A stretch of DNA of 64,000 bases. It comes from Enterococcus saccharolyticus subsp. saccharolyticus (GTDB taxonomy: Bacteria; Bacillota; Bacilli; Lactobacillales; Enterococcaceae). The translations under genes were made by a program, and so were the position numbers. The stretch covers positions 1,085,501-1,149,500 of the forward strand of contig NZ_CP118957.1 in NCBI RefSeq assembly GCF_029023825.1, given 5' to 3'. Numbering within the stretch: position 1 is the first letter of the stretch; every line of letters begins with the position of its first letter. A model generated the notes under the pieces. It saw only the letters and a list, made by a program, of their open reading frames with translations. It ran no database searches and had not been told where the DNA came from. This document shows, one piece after another, positions 1-10,444 of this stretch.

Positions 1-1535
1 TTTTTGATTAATCCCATAAAGGTTGATTCATTGACACTACTTTCAGCTTTTTTACCATCTTGAATGTAGCGAGAAACAATTTCATCATATTCCCCAGTAC
101 GTTTCATTTCAGCTAAAGCTTCGTTAAACATTTCTAGTAATTCAGGATTTTGGCCTTTTTTAACGGCAAACCCGTACTCGCCACCTGTTTCACGTTCGAT
201 TGGTGTTTCTAGTTCTTGACCTTGTGCAATCGCATAACCAATGACTGGATAATCATCCATTAAGGCATCAATTGCTCCTACACGAACAGCATCATATAAT
301 TGATCGGCTGCATCATAATACTTAATTTTATAACCATAGTTGTCTTTATTTTTTTCTAAGAAGTCAGCACTCTCTGTCCCAACTTTAGCACCAACTGTTT
401 TACTATCTAAATCTTCATAAGAAGCGATGCCTGTTGTTCCAGTTTTCACTGCTAGTTGAATTCCACTTTCAAAGTAAGGCTCTGAAAAATCAAATGATTC
501 TTTTCGTTGATCGGTGATTGACATTCCTGCAATCATACCTTCTGCTTGATTGCCTTCAACGGCTTGAACAGCACCAGAGAAACCAATGTGATTAAATTTA
601 ATAGTAAATCCTTGTAATTCAGCGGCACGGTTTAGTAAATCAACGTCAATCCCAATGTATTGATTGTTTTCATCTTGAAACTCAAATGGCGCAAAGGCAG
701 AGTCACTGGCAATGACATAGACATCTTTTTTCGGTTCAATTTTTTTCATCTCACCAGAGGCAGCTTTTTCTTCCGAACCAGATGTGATATATTTTGCGAC
801 AATTTTATCGTATTCGCCAGATTCTTTCATTTTCTTTAGTCCAGCATTGAATTTGTCCAATAATTCTTTGTTTTCACCTTTTTTAACAGCGAAACCATAG
901 GAATTACCAGCTTGAGGTTCACCAATTAATTTTAATTGTTCCCCTTGATTGATGGCATAACCTAAAACGGGATAGTCATCAAAAATTGCAACGGCTGTTC
1001 CATTTTTAACAGCACCATATAAACCAGTTGCATCATCGTAATTTTTGATATCAAAATCATATTTTTCTTTGTTGTCTTCTAAGAAAGTTGCACTTTCTGT
1101 CCCAACTTTAGCACCAACTGTTTTTCCTTTTAAATCATCCAAGGAAGTGATGTCTTTGTTGTCAGCTTTTACAGCCATTTGAATCCCACTATCAAAATAT
1201 GGATCTGAAAAATCAAAGCTTTTTTTACGCTCATCTGTAATACTCATCCCAGCAATCATTGCATCAAGTTGATTTGATTGTACTCCTTGTACAGATGAAT
1301 CGAACCCAAGAGGGCGCAAATCAACGTCAAAATCTTGATCGTCAGCGATAGCGTGCAATAAATCGATGTCAATCCCAACGTATTGATTTTTTTCGTTTTG
1401 AAATTCAAAAGGTGCAAATGTGACATCTGTCCCTATTTTATACGTTTTTTCTGCAGCAAATGTAGTTGTGCTTGCAAAAAAGAATAACGTCATAACAAAC
1501 GAAAATAATGAAATGAATAGAGTTTTTCTTTTCAT
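1..1535 (-). CDS. Amino-acid ABC transporter substrate-binding protein with two tandem binding domains (3' end outside window)
   Basis: The gene starts at 1535 (ATG, with TTAGGAGG upstream) and is still open at position 1. It begins with a Sec signal peptide (MKRKTLF, hydrophobic core, then TTTFAAE) without a lipobox cysteine. Two homologous type-3 solute-binding domains follow, each opening with a FAPFEFQ(N/D)E..QY.GID motif and containing GMSIT(D)(E/Q)RK.SFDFS and TVGAKVGTES. The domains are about 235 residues each. In enterococci and lactococci such tandem domains are usually fused to a C-terminal permease (GlnP type); that part would lie beyond the window, so the fusion is inference. It probably imports glutamine, glutamate or a similar polar amino acid. 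It is divergent from uvrB. Confidence 0.88.
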   Translation of the reverse strand, partial: MKRKTLFISLFSFVMTLFFFASTTTFAAEKTYKIGTDVTFAPFEFQNEKNQYVGIDIDLLHAIADDQDFDVDLRPLGFDSSVQGVQSNQLDAMIAGMSITDERKKSFDFSDPYFDSGIQMAVKADNKDITSLDDLKGKTVGAKVGTESATFLEDNKEKYDFDIKNYDDATGLYGAVKNGTAVAIFDDYPVLGYAINQGEQLKLIGEPQAGNSYGFAVKKGENKELLDKFNAGLKKMKESGEYDKIVAKYITSGSEEKAASGEMKKIEPKKDVYVIASDSAFAPFEFQDENNQYIGIDVDLLNRAAELQGFTIKFNHIGFSGAVQAVEGNQAEGMIAGMSITDQRKESFDFSEPYFESGIQLAVKTGTTGIASYEDLDSKTVGAKVGTESADFLEKNKDNYGYKIKYYDAADQLYDAVRVGAIDALMDDYPVIGYAIAQGQELETPIERETGGEYGFAVKKGQNPELLEMFNEALAEMKRTGEYDEIVSRYIQDGKKAESSVNESTFMGLIK

Positions 1536-1571
1536 ATTAAATAATTCCTCCTAAGTGTCAGATATTACAAA

Positions 1572-1601
1572 ATTATATATCAAAGCTTTTATACTAGGCA
1601 A
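1572..1601 (-). promoter_or_regulatory. Promoter of the tandem binding-protein gene
   Basis: On the minus strand, a -35 TTGCCT (1601-1596) and a -10 TATAAT (1577-1572) are separated by 18 bp, about 37 bp upstream of the ATG. The match is seen by eye only. Confidence 0.55.
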
Positions 1602-1703
1602 GAAAATAGCCGAAATTTGCGAAAAAATATCTTTGTTTCTGACATTAAGTGTGAGAAATATCAATATTTCATGGTTTTATTGGGGAAAAGTTATAAAAAA
1701 TAG

Positions 1704-1729
1704 CGAAAGTATGTTCGCTGTGTTAAAAT
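1704..1729 (+). promoter_or_regulatory. SOS (LexA/DinR) box and -10 element of uvrBA
   Basis: The sequence CGAAAGTATGTTCG (1704-1717) differs at one base from the Firmicutes LexA consensus CGAAC-N4-GTTCG. It sits just upstream of an extended -10, TGTTAAAAT (1721-1729), so a bound repressor would block the promoter. uvrBA is a classical SOS operon in Bacillus, which fits. The same TGTGTTAAAATA core occurs at the SOS promoter before rexB. Confidence 0.8.
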
Positions 1730-1788
1730 AATAAAAGTAGATGGTGTTTGTTTTAAGACGCTTAAAGAAGAAAGAAGGCATGCAATTT

Positions 1789-3774
1789 ATGATTGAAAGA
1801 GATACTACTCATCATTTTGAATTAGTCTCCAACTATCAACCTGCAGGAGATCAGCCAGAAGCGATTAGAGAATTGACGGAAGGCGTGCAAGCAAACAAAA
1901 AAGCACAAATTTTACTAGGTGCGACCGGTACAGGTAAAACGTACACAATTTCAAATGTTATCAAAAATGTAAATAAACCAACGTTGATTATTGCGCATAA
2001 TAAAACATTAGCTGGCCAATTATATGGCGAATTTAAAGAATTTTTTCCAACGAATGCGGTAGAGTATTTTGTTAGTTATTATGATTACTATCAACCGGAA
2101 GCCTATGTTCCTTCAAGTGACACCTATATTGAAAAAGATTCCAGTATTAATGATGAAATTGATAAGCTGCGACATTCTGCAACCAGTGCATTGTTAGAAC
2201 GCAACGATGTAATAGTTGTTGCATCAGTGTCGTGTATTTTTGGTTTGGGGTCACCAATGGAATATCAAAAACAAGTTGTTTCTGTCCGTGTGGGAATGGA
2301 AATTAGCCGTGATGAATTGTTACGTTCATTGATTGATATTCAATTTGAAAGAAATGACATTGATTTCCAACGTGGTCGTTTTCGTGTCCGTGGTGATGTG
2401 GTAGAAATTTTCCCAGCTTCGCGTGATGAACGTGCGTTACGTGTCGAATTTTTTGGCGATGAAATTGATCGTATTCGAGAAGTAGACGCATTAACAGGAG
2501 AAGTTTTAGGAGAAACCGAGCACGTGTCGATTTTCCCAGCAACGCACTTTTTAACCGATAGTGATCATATGGAACATGCGATTGCTTCTATTCAACAAGA
2601 GTTAGATATGCGCTTAGCCATTTTAAAAGAGAATAATCAGTTGCTAGAAGCACAACGCTTGGAACAACGGACAAATTATGACATCGAGATGTTGCGTGAG
2701 ATGGGGTACACATCTGGTATTGAAAACTACTCTCGTCATATGGATGGACGACATGAAGGAGAACCGCCTTATACGTTGCTCGATTTCTTTCCGAAAGATT
2801 ATTTGATTGTTATCGATGAATCGCATGTTACGATGCCACAAATTAGAGGGATGTACAATGGCGATAGAGCAAGGAAACAAATGTTAGTCGATTATGGGTT
2901 TCGCTTGCCTTCCGCTTTAGATAACCGTCCGTTACAATTGACCGAATTTGAAGAGCATGTGAATCAAATTATTTATGTTTCTGCTACACCTGGACCTTAC
3001 GAACACGAACAAACGGATGATGTGGTTCAACAAATTATTCGTCCAACTGGTTTGTTAGATCCAGTGATTGAAGTCCGTCCAATTATGGGGCAAATTGATG
3101 ATTTAGTTGGTGAAATTAATGAACGTGTCGAGAAAAATGAGCGCGTTTTTGTTACCACTTTAACGAAGAAAATGTCAGAAGACTTAACAGATTATTTCAA
3201 AGAATTAGGAATTAAAGTGAAATATCTGCATAGTGATATTAAAACGTTAGAACGGACTGAAATTATTCGTGATTTACGTCTAGGTGAATTTGACGTATTA
3301 GTGGGAATTAATTTACTTCGTGAAGGATTAGATGTTCCTGAAGTTTCATTAGTGGCTATTTTAGATGCCGATAAAGAAGGATTTCTACGTAGCGAACGCT
3401 CATTAGTCCAAACAATCGGCCGAGCTGCTCGGAATGCAGAAGGGAAAGTCATTATGTATGCAGATAAGATGACTGATTCAATGCAACGAGCGATTGATGA
3501 AACGTCTCGACGTCGTAGCATTCAAGAAGCATACAATCTGGAACATGGGATTGTACCAAAAACAATCATTAAAGAAATTCGTGATTTGATTTCTATTTCG
3601 AAAGTAGCTGAAGAAGTAGCAGATTATGATATTCATTCTTATGAAGAGTTATCGAAAGAAGAAAAAGAATTACTACTCTTAAAATTAGAAAAAGAAATGA
3701 AAGAAGCTGCCAAAGCATTAGACTTTGAAAAAGCAGCTACTTTACGTGACACTATATTAGAATTAAAAGCTTAG
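1789..3774 (+). CDS. uvrB: UvrABC excinuclease subunit B
   Basis: UvrB is the damage-verifying helicase-like subunit of nucleotide excision repair; it is loaded by UvrA and recruits UvrC. The 661-residue protein starts [14 protein letters not shown]. It has Walker A GATGTGKT near residue 44, the beta-hairpin region [22 protein letters not shown], the helicase motif QTIGRAARN, and a C-terminal UVR motif ([11 protein letters not shown]). An in-frame ATG exists at 1741, but AGAAGG at 1773-1778 is correctly spaced for 1789, and family N-termini match that start. It lies 18 bp upstream of uvrA and behind an SOS box, so both are probably induced by DNA damage. Confidence 0.97.
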   Translation: MIERDTTHHFELVSNYQPAGDQPEAIRELTEGVQANKKAQILLGATGTGKTYTISNVIKNVNKPTLIIAHNKTLAGQLYGEFKEFFPTNAVEYFVSYYDYYQPEAYVPSSDTYIEKDSSINDEIDKLRHSATSALLERNDVIVVASVSCIFGLGSPMEYQKQVVSVRVGMEISRDELLRSLIDIQFERNDIDFQRGRFRVRGDVVEIFPASRDERALRVEFFGDEIDRIREVDALTGEVLGETEHVSIFPATHFLTDSDHMEHAIASIQQELDMRLAILKENNQLLEAQRLEQRTNYDIEMLREMGYTSGIENYSRHMDGRHEGEPPYTLLDFFPKDYLIVIDESHVTMPQIRGMYNGDRARKQMLVDYGFRLPSALDNRPLQLTEFEEHVNQIIYVSATPGPYEHEQTDDVVQQIIRPTGLLDPVIEVRPIMGQIDDLVGEINERVEKNERVFVTTLTKKMSEDLTDYFKELGIKVKYLHSDIKTLERTEIIRDLRLGEFDVLVGINLLREGLDVPEVSLVAILDADKEGFLRSERSLVQTIGRAARNAEGKVIMYADKMTDSMQRAIDETSRRRSIQEAYNLEHGIVPKTIIKEIRDLISISKVAEEVADYDIHSYEELSKEEKELLLLKLEKEMKEAAKALDFEKAATLRDTILELKA

Positions 3775-3792
3775 TTGAACAGGAGGCAAATT

Positions 3793-6618
3793 ATGGCGAA
3801 CGATAAAATCGTGATTCATGGCGCACGTGCGCATAATTTAAAAAATATTGATGTAACTATCCCAAGAGACCAATTAGTCGTAGTGACCGGCTTATCGGGG
3901 TCAGGTAAAAGTTCACTAGCATTTGATACGCTTTATGCAGAAGGGCAACGACGTTATGTCGAGAGTCTTTCTGCGTATGCGCGTCAGTTTTTAGGTCAAA
4001 TGGATAAACCAGATGTTGATAGCATTGATGGCTTGAGTCCAGCTATTTCTATTGACCAAAAGACAACCAGTAAGAATCCGCGTTCAACAGTGGGAACAGT
4101 TACTGAAATTAATGACTATTTACGACTTCTTTATGCACGAATTGGTCATCCAATTTGTCCGAATGATCATATTGAAATTACTAGCCAATCTGTGGAACAG
4201 ATGGTAGATCAAGTCTTGGAGTTACCCGATCGTAGTAAAATTCAAATTTTAGCACCTGTAGTGACCCAAAAGAAAGGACAACACAAGCGTGTCTTTGAGA
4301 TGATTCAACGCGAAGGTTATGTCCGAATTCGTGTAGATGGGGAAATCTATGATATTTCAGAAGCACCTGAACTTGAAAAAAATAAAAAACATGATATTGC
4401 GATTATTATTGACCGTATCGTGGTGAAAGAAGGAATTCGTTCCCGTCTATTTGATTCGTTTGAAGCAGCTTTGCGTTTGGCGGAAGGTTATGCCGTTGTG
4501 GACGTTATCGGACAAGAAGAGTTATTGTTTAGCGAGCATTACTCTTGTCCTTATTGTGGTTTTACAGTTGGCGAATTAGAGCCGCGTCTGTTCTCTTTTA
4601 ATGCACCATTTGGGGCTTGTGCTGAATGTGATGGTTTAGGAATGAAACTAGAAGTGGACGTTGATTTAGTCATCCCAGATCAAACCAAAACGTTACGTGA
4701 GGGTGCGTTAGTTCCGTGGAATCCAATTAGTTCCCAATACTATCCACAAATGTTGGAGCAAGCGTGTTTAGAATTTAATATCGATATGGATACACCTTTT
4801 GAAGAATTACCAGAAGAACAACGCGAGATTATTTTGAATGGTTCAAATGGTGAGTTGTTCCATTTCCATTATGAAAATGATTTTGGAGGTGTTCGTGACG
4901 TCGAAGTACCTTTTGAAGGTGTCTTAACGAATATCAAGCGCCGTTATCATGAAACAAATAGCGATTTTACACGTGATCAAATGCGTTTATACATGACGGA
5001 ATTAACATGTAAATCTTGTCAAGGATACCGATTAAATCCTCAAGCCTTATCTGTGAAAGTTAATGACAAACATATTGGTGAAATTAGCGAATTAGCGATT
5101 AATAAAGCTGTTCCTTTTGTCGAAGGGTTAGAATTAAGTGAGCAAGAAGCAATTATTGCGCGGCCAATTGTCAAAGAAATCAACGACCGCTTGAGTTTCT
5201 TGGAAAATGTGGGATTAGATTATTTAACGTTAAGTCGATCAGCAGGAACCTTATCTGGAGGCGAAGCACAGCGGATTCGTTTAGCGACACAAATTGGTTC
5301 CAATCTTTCTGGTGTATTATATATTTTGGATGAACCGTCAATTGGTTTGCATCAACGAGACAATGATCGTTTATTAGATTCATTACGGAAAATGCGTGAT
5401 TTAGGAAATACATTAATTGTGGTTGAACATGATGAAGACACGATGAAAGCGGCCGATTATTTAATTGATGTGGGTCCAGGTGCTGGTCATGCTGGTGGTG
5501 AAATTGTAGCTGCAGGAACACCGGAAGAAGTTGCAGCCAATCCAAAATCATTAACAGGACAATATTTATCAGGCAAAAGATGCATTCCGGTACCAAAAGA
5601 ACGACGACAATCCAATGGTCAAGCGATTAAAATTACTGGTGCATCGGAAAATAATCTTAAAAATGTCACTATTGCCTTTCCTTTAGGTCAGTTTGTAGCG
5701 GTAACGGGGGTTTCTGGGTCTGGTAAATCAACATTAGTCAATGAAATTTTGAAAAAAGCTTTGGCGCAAAGAATTAACCGTAATTCCAATAAACCCGGGC
5801 GTTTCAAAAAAATGACCGGTTATGAGAGTATCGAAAAGATTATCGATATTGATCAAAGTCCAATCGGGCGAACACCGCGTAGTAATCCTGCGACGTATAC
5901 TAGTGTTTTTGATGATATTCGTGATTTGTTTTCTCAAACGAATGAAGCAAAAATCCGTGGCTATAAAAAAGGACGTTTTAGTTTTAATGTAAAAGGTGGT
6001 CGTTGTGAAGCATGTAAAGGTGACGGCATTATCAAAATTGAAATGCACTTTTTACCAGATGTTTATGTTCCTTGTGAAGTTTGTCATGGTAAACGATACA
6101 ATTCAGAAACTCTTGAAGTTCATTATAAAGGAAAGAATATTTCTGAAATCTTAGATATGACAGTTGAAGATGCGGTAGAATTCTTTAAACATATTCCCAA
6201 AATCCATCGAAAACTGCAAACGATTGTTGATGTTGGTTTAGGTTATGTAACATTGGGTCAACCTGCTACGACGCTATCTGGAGGCGAAGCACAACGTATG
6301 AAGTTGGCAAGTGAGCTTCATAAAAAATCAAATGGTAAAAGTTTCTATATCTTAGATGAACCAACTACGGGACTTCATTCTGATGATATTGCTCGTCTAT
6401 TAAAAGTGTTAGAGCGTTTGGTAGATGCAGGCAATACGGTTTTAGTAATTGAACACAACTTGGATGTCATCAAATCGGCCGATCACGTGATTGATTTAGG
6501 GCCAGAAGGTGGCGAAGGTGGCGGAACAATTCTAGCAACAGGAACCCCAGAAGAAATTGCTCAAGTAAAAGATAGCTATACAGGGAAATACTTGAAGACT
6601 GTTTTGGAAAAGCATTAA
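3793..6618 (+). CDS. uvrA: UvrABC excinuclease subunit A
   Basis: UvrA is the dimeric ABC-type ATPase that first recognises bulky DNA lesions and hands them to UvrB. The 941-residue protein starts at 3793 after AGGAGG at 3781-3786; the in-frame TTG at 3775 is not needed. It carries two ATPase cassettes: Walker [10 protein letters not shown] and GVSGSGKST, and signatures [12 protein letters not shown] and [12 protein letters not shown]. Two zinc modules are visible (CPYCGF...CAEC and CEACKGDG...CEVC). It is the second gene of the uvrBA operon and shares the SOS-type promoter. Length and motifs are normal for the family. Confidence 0.97.
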   Translation: MANDKIVIHGARAHNLKNIDVTIPRDQLVVVTGLSGSGKSSLAFDTLYAEGQRRYVESLSAYARQFLGQMDKPDVDSIDGLSPAISIDQKTTSKNPRSTVGTVTEINDYLRLLYARIGHPICPNDHIEITSQSVEQMVDQVLELPDRSKIQILAPVVTQKKGQHKRVFEMIQREGYVRIRVDGEIYDISEAPELEKNKKHDIAIIIDRIVVKEGIRSRLFDSFEAALRLAEGYAVVDVIGQEELLFSEHYSCPYCGFTVGELEPRLFSFNAPFGACAECDGLGMKLEVDVDLVIPDQTKTLREGALVPWNPISSQYYPQMLEQACLEFNIDMDTPFEELPEEQREIILNGSNGELFHFHYENDFGGVRDVEVPFEGVLTNIKRRYHETNSDFTRDQMRLYMTELTCKSCQGYRLNPQALSVKVNDKHIGEISELAINKAVPFVEGLELSEQEAIIARPIVKEINDRLSFLENVGLDYLTLSRSAGTLSGGEAQRIRLATQIGSNLSGVLYILDEPSIGLHQRDNDRLLDSLRKMRDLGNTLIVVEHDEDTMKAADYLIDVGPGAGHAGGEIVAAGTPEEVAANPKSLTGQYLSGKRCIPVPKERRQSNGQAIKITGASENNLKNVTIAFPLGQFVAVTGVSGSGKSTLVNEILKKALAQRINRNSNKPGRFKKMTGYESIEKIIDIDQSPIGRTPRSNPATYTSVFDDIRDLFSQTNEAKIRGYKKGRFSFNVKGGRCEACKGDGIIKIEMHFLPDVYVPCEVCHGKRYNSETLEVHYKGKNISEILDMTVEDAVEFFKHIPKIHRKLQTIVDVGLGYVTLGQPATTLSGGEAQRMKLASELHKKSNGKSFYILDEPTTGLHSDDIARLLKVLERLVDAGNTVLVIEHNLDVIKSADHVIDLGPEGGEGGGTILATGTPEEIAQVKDSYTGKYLKTVLEKH

Positions 6619-6644
6619 ATTTATAGAAAATTCTAATAAAAAAC

Positions 6645-6673
6645 TTGCGACAATCATAGAGGTTAGATAGAAT
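6645..6673 (+). promoter_or_regulatory. Promoter of the candidate small RNA
   Basis: A -35 TTGCGA (6645-6650) and a -10 TAGAAT (6668-6673) are separated by exactly 17 bp, in the gap after uvrA and pointing towards rapZ. No open reading frame with a ribosome site follows before the terminator at 6735-6774. Confidence 0.5.
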
Positions 6674-6679
6674 CAAAGA

Positions 6680-6774
6680 CAGTTGGAATATCCTTAAAGG
6701 AGTTCCACCTATAAGTTCTATCCGTTCAAATAGAGAAAAAGCGATCAGAAGCGATTCTAGATGGCTTTTTTTCT
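6680..6774 (+). ncRNA. Candidate small RNA (or terminated leader) between uvrA and rapZ
   Basis: A transcript from the 6645-6673 promoter would be about 95 nt. Its 5' part folds as GGAA-TA-TCC-TTAAA-GGA-G-TTCC (6685-6706), placing an SD-like AAAGGAG in the hairpin. An unpaired stretch follows, then an intrinsic terminator. It has no start codon with ribosome site, and rapZ has its own promoter further downstream. This makes a free-standing RNA plausible, but a terminated rapZ leader cannot be excluded. I do not recognise a known family. Confidence 0.45.
6735..6774 (+). terminator. Intrinsic terminator upstream of rapZ
   Basis: Outer arms GAAAAAGC (6735-6742) and GGCTTTTTTTC enclose AGAA-GCGA-TTCT, followed by a T-rich run. 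It ends either uvrA read-through or the candidate small RNA. Confidence 0.7.
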
Positions 6775-6793
6775 TTAAAGAGAATCAGAAAAA

Positions 6794-6823
6794 TTCGCAA
6801 TGATACGCCCGGAATGATATAAT
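6794..6823 (+). promoter_or_regulatory. Promoter of rapZ-yvcK-whiA
   Basis: A -35 TTCGCA (6794-6799) and a -10 TATAAT (6818-6823) with an 18-bp spacer lie 54 bp upstream of the rapZ start. Confidence 0.55.
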
Positions 6824-6877
6824 GAAATGTAAACATTGAATTGCAGATGACTGCAATAGATGAGAGGAGCAAGAACG

Positions 6878-7762
6878 ATGGGAGAAAGTTTAGAATTAGT
6901 TATTATTACAGGGATGAGTGGTGCTGGTAAAACAGTCGCAATCCAAAGTTTTGAAGATATGGGGTATTTCTGTATTGATAACATGCCTCCAAGCTTAATT
7001 CCTAAATTCTGGGAATTAATTAAAGAATCAGGTAAAGTAACGAAAATCGCGTTAGTGGTCGATTTACGTTCTCGTTCATTTTTTGAAGAAATCCAAAGTA
7101 TGTTAATCGATATTGAAAATACTGCTTTTATTGATACTCGCGTCCTATTTTTAGATGCGTCTGATATTGAACTAGTGTCTCGTTATAAAGAAACACGTCG
7201 TACGCATCCGTTAGCGATGGATGGTTTAGTGACAGAAGGGATTCGCAAAGAACGGGCCATTTTAGATGATTTAAAAACGAAAGCATCGATTGTGATTGAT
7301 ACAACGAATTTAACCCCGCGCCAATTACGTGAAAAGATTAATGAGGAATTTCGTCATTCGCAAGATCACGGTTTTCGAATTGAAATGGTCTCATTTGGTT
7401 TTAAATATGGGTTGCCAATTGATGCCGATATTGCGATGGATGTGCGTTTTTTACCAAATCCGCATTATATTAGTGAATTACGTCCTTTAACAGGAATGGA
7501 TAAACCAGTTTATGAATATGTGATGTCTTTTGATGAGACAGAAGCATTTTATCAACAATTTTTAAGCTTATTACAAACAATTATGCCTGGATATGTCAAA
7601 GAAGGAAAAAGTAGTTTAACGATTGCGATTGGCTGTACAGGTGGGCAACACCGTTCGGTTGCTTTAACTGAACGTGTGGGTAAAGTTTTATCTGAAGAGT
7701 ATAAAGTGAATATTACTCATCGTGATAAAGATAAGCGAAAAGAAACGGTGAATCGCTCATGA
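6878..7762 (+). CDS. rapZ: RNase adapter RapZ / YvcJ-type P-loop nucleotide-binding protein
   Basis: The 294-residue protein belongs to the RapZ/YvcJ family. It has an N-terminal P-loop GMSGAGKT near residue 12, the conserved [12 protein letters not shown] segment, and the C-terminal [14 protein letters not shown] motif. In E. coli RapZ steers small-RNA control of GlmS. In Firmicutes YvcJ hydrolyses GTP/ATP and its target is less clear. The start at 6878 is chosen because GAGAGGAG lies 8 nt upstream; an ATG at 6860 precedes that site. Its stop overlaps the yvcK start (ATGA), indicating translational coupling. Confidence 0.93.
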   Translation: MGESLELVIITGMSGAGKTVAIQSFEDMGYFCIDNMPPSLIPKFWELIKESGKVTKIALVVDLRSRSFFEEIQSMLIDIENTAFIDTRVLFLDASDIELVSRYKETRRTHPLAMDGLVTEGIRKERAILDDLKTKASIVIDTTNLTPRQLREKINEEFRHSQDHGFRIEMVSFGFKYGLPIDADIAMDVRFLPNPHYISELRPLTGMDKPVYEYVMSFDETEAFYQQFLSLLQTIMPGYVKEGKSSLTIAIGCTGGQHRSVALTERVGKVLSEEYKVNITHRDKDKRKETVNRS

Positions 7763-8766
7763 AAATGAAAACGTACCGTATCAGAAAACCGAAGATTGTT
7801 GTTGTAGGTGGTGGTACTGGTTTACCGGTTATCTTAAAGGGATTACGAAATCAAGGTGTTGATATTACTGCTGTAGTTACTGTCGCAGATGATGGAGGGA
7901 GTAGTGGTCAATTACGTGATTCTGTGTCAACAATGACCCCGCCTGGAGATTTACGGAACGTCTTAGTCGCTTTATCGGATATGCCTAAATTGTATTCAGA
8001 TATTTTTCAATATCGTTTTAATAAAGAAGATAAATTTTTAGCGAATCATGCGTTAGGAAATTTAATTATTGCGGCGATGTCTGAAATGCGCGGCAGTACT
8101 TATGAAGCAGTACAATTATTATCAAAAATGATGCATGTCGATGGTCGTGTTTATCCATCTTCGGATGAACCTTTAGTATTGCACGCAGTATTTAAAGATG
8201 GAACAACTGCTGTGGGAGAATCTAAAATTGCTTTAGATCGTAAAACGATTGATCATGTATACGTTCGGAATCATGCAAATGATGATGAACCAAAACCTGC
8301 CCGCAAAGTTGTAACATCGATTTTAGAGGCCGATATGATTGTTTTGGGACCAGGCAGTTTGTTTACTAGTATTTTGCCTAACTTAATGATTTCTGATATA
8401 GGACAAGCAATGTTGGAAACGTCTGCTGAGACGGTCTATATCTGCAACATTATGACTCAAAAAGGTGAGACGGAACATTTTACAGATGCCGATCATGTGC
8501 GTGTTTTACATCAACATTTAAAAGCGAAATTTGTAGATACGGTGCTCGTAAATACAGAGCCGGTACCTGAAGGTTACATGGATACTGAAACATATGATGA
8601 ATACTTAGTTCAAGTAAAACATGATTTCAATGGTTTACGCGAAGAAAGTTGTCGTGTTGTATCAACTGATTTTTTAGAGTTGAGAGACAATGGTGTGTTT
8701 CATGATGGCGAAAAAGTGGTGCAAGAATTATTACGCATTGTTTATGGTGCAAAATTAAAAAATTAA
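7759..8766 (+). CDS. yvcK: Gluconeogenesis factor YvcK (CofD-like, UDP-sugar binding)
   Basis: This 335-residue protein is a member of the YvcK/CofD-like family. YvcK binds UDP-GlcNAc in Bacillus and Listeria and influences central metabolism and cell-wall synthesis. The nucleotide-binding start [16 protein letters not shown], the [12 protein letters not shown] motif, HALGNL and [13 protein letters not shown] are all present. It sits between rapZ and whiA as in most Firmicutes. The start overlaps the rapZ stop; an alternative ATG lies two codons downstream (7765). Confidence 0.93.
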   Translation: MKMKTYRIRKPKIVVVGGGTGLPVILKGLRNQGVDITAVVTVADDGGSSGQLRDSVSTMTPPGDLRNVLVALSDMPKLYSDIFQYRFNKEDKFLANHALGNLIIAAMSEMRGSTYEAVQLLSKMMHVDGRVYPSSDEPLVLHAVFKDGTTAVGESKIALDRKTIDHVYVRNHANDDEPKPARKVVTSILEADMIVLGPGSLFTSILPNLMISDIGQAMLETSAETVYICNIMTQKGETEHFTDADHVRVLHQHLKAKFVDTVLVNTEPVPEGYMDTETYDEYLVQVKHDFNGLREESCRVVSTDFLELRDNGVFHDGEKVVQELLRIVYGAKLKN

Positions 8767-8784
8767 AGAGAGGAGGAGAATAAG

Positions 8785-9720
8785 ATGTCTTTTGCAGCAG
8801 ATGTAAAAAAAGAACTGACGGCTTTAGAAGTTCATCGTGAACATGCCCGAGCAGAATTAGCTGCATTGATTCGCATGAATGGATCGATTAGTTTATCCAA
8901 TCAACAAATGATTTTAAATATGCAAACTGAAAATGCTGCGATTGCACGTCGAATTTATTCTCTACTCAAAGATCACTATGATGTTCGTAGTGAATTATTG
9001 GTTCGTCGAAAAATGAAATTGAAAAAAAATAACGTCTATATTGTTCGTTTAAAACAGGAAACACAAGCTGTTTTAGATGATTTAGGAATTATGGATGGCT
9101 TAATGTTTCATAGTCATGTTTCAGGAGAAATTATGGGGAATGCTCAAAAAATGCGCTCGTATCTTAGGGGCGCATTTATGGCGTCTGGCTCTATCAATAA
9201 TCCAGAAACAAGTCGGTACCATTTAGAGATTTATTCGATTTATGAAGAGCACAATCAAGATATTTGTAATATGTTAAATTACTATGGTTTAAATGCCCGA
9301 ACTTTAGAACGACGGAATGGCTATATTTCGTATCTCAAAGGAGCCGAACATATTGCTGATTTTTTAACATTAATTGGGGCAACCAATTCGATGTTAAAGT
9401 TTGAAGATGTGCGAATTGTCAGAGATATGCGGAATTCAGTGAACCGTTTGGTCAATTGCGAGACTGCCAATATGAATAAAACGATTGATGCAGCGTCGAA
9501 GCAAATTGAAAATATTCAATATATTGAAGACCGTGTAGGCTTACAATCATTACCAGAAAAATTACAAGAAATTGCTGAATTACGTTTAGAACATCCAGAG
9601 GTTAGTCTAAAAGAACTCGGTGAAATGATGCCTTCTGGTGTGATTTCAAAATCAGGGATTAATCACCGGATTCGTAAAATTAACGAATTTGCTGATCGAT
9701 TACGTGAAAATGCTACTTAA
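8785..9720 (+). CDS. whiA: Sporulation-regulator-like DNA-binding protein WhiA
   Basis: The 311-residue protein begins [14 protein letters not shown] and has two LAGLIDADG-like homing-endonuclease-fold repeats ([24 protein letters not shown]). A C-terminal helix-turn-helix follows ([22 protein letters not shown]). In non-sporulating Firmicutes WhiA affects cell division and chromosome segregation. GAGAGGAGG precedes the ATG. It is the last gene of the rapZ operon and is followed directly by a strong terminator. Confidence 0.94.
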   Translation: MSFAADVKKELTALEVHREHARAELAALIRMNGSISLSNQQMILNMQTENAAIARRIYSLLKDHYDVRSELLVRRKMKLKKNNVYIVRLKQETQAVLDDLGIMDGLMFHSHVSGEIMGNAQKMRSYLRGAFMASGSINNPETSRYHLEIYSIYEEHNQDICNMLNYYGLNARTLERRNGYISYLKGAEHIADFLTLIGATNSMLKFEDVRIVRDMRNSVNRLVNCETANMNKTIDAASKQIENIQYIEDRVGLQSLPEKLQEIAELRLEHPEVSLKELGEMMPSGVISKSGINHRIRKINEFADRLRENAT

Positions 9721-9757
9721 AAAACCAAGCAAGTTGGAAAGAACTTGCTTGGTTTTT
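9721..9757. terminator. Bidirectional terminator between whiA and the DsbA-like gene
   Basis: Perfect arms AACCAAGCAAGTT / AACTTGCTTGGTT are flanked by A and T runs, so it serves both convergent genes. Confidence 0.85.
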
Positions 9758-9758
9758 A

Positions 9759-10271
9759 TTAATTAAAATAACTTTTTAGTGTATCTTGATCAATCGTTTC
9801 ATCAAAAATATGTGAATCAATAATCACTGTTGGGACAAATTTAATATTGGCACGTTCGGTTTCTGCTACTAATTTTTCTGCGTAGTCCAAATGATTGTGC
9901 TCTGTTAACTGCAGTTCATTTTTCGCGAATGCCGCAACCTCCTCCAATGATAAATGACCCCACTGTGCTTGGGTATCAAAAATCTTTGTTAAATCCGCAA
10001 GTGTTTGCTGGGCATCATTTGTTGTGACAAAACGATGCATTACATTGCCTCGCTGTAACGATTCTTTTTGGCGATCCACTAATTTAATGAGTCGTTGAAT
10101 TTTTTTTGCAGCAATCGCTTCATCTAATGTGTCACGCGTCTCTTCAAACCATTTTTTGCAATACGGGCAACGAACATTAATAAATTCTAATAATTGTTTT
10201 GGTGCAGTTTCTCCTACTAAAATACCATATTCTTGGTTTGTTTCATTGGCTTTAATGACTGAAATATCCAT
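9759..10271 (-). CDS. Cytoplasmic DsbA-like thioredoxin-fold protein
   Basis: A 170-residue thioredoxin-fold protein with the active-site motif CPYC near residue 35 (NVRCPYCKKWFEE) and a cis-proline loop (KFVPTVIIDS) near residue 148. There is no signal peptide or membrane segment, so it should act in the cytoplasm, perhaps as a thiol oxidoreductase in redox stress. The helical insertion between CPYC and the cis-Pro is of the DsbA/FrnE type. GGGAGGAATT precedes the ATG. It is monocistronic and convergent with whiA. The substrate is unknown. Confidence 0.8.
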   Translation of the reverse strand: MDISVIKANETNQEYGILVGETAPKQLLEFINVRCPYCKKWFEETRDTLDEAIAAKKIQRLIKLVDRQKESLQRGNVMHRFVTTNDAQQTLADLTKIFDTQAQWGHLSLEEVAAFAKNELQLTEHNHLDYAEKLVAETERANIKFVPTVIIDSHIFDETIDQDTLKSYFN

Positions 10272-10395
10272 GATAATTCCTCCCTTTATCGTCTAGTGTA
10301 ACGAATTTTTGATGGAATGAAAAGTTGCTTGTTTTGAGGTAAGTCGGAAAATTTTCAAAGAAGAGCTTTTTTTGTCGCCACCAGAAAAAAACCTA

Positions 10396-10404
10396 TGCTA
10401 TACT
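10396..10404 (+). promoter_or_regulatory. Extended -10 promoter of cdaA-cdaR-glmM
   Basis: TGC-TATACT at 10396-10404 lies about 41 bp upstream of cdaA; no strong -35 is seen at the right distance. Confidence 0.45.
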
Positions 10405-10444
10405 AATAGAAGAACAAGTCTTAGAATAAAGGAAGGCTGTTAGT

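Noticed and set aside
2303..3521. Several open frames of 78-109 codons antisense to uvrB
   Set aside because: They lie opposite a certain gene, lack ribosome sites and have compositions expected from the reverse complement of coding DNA.
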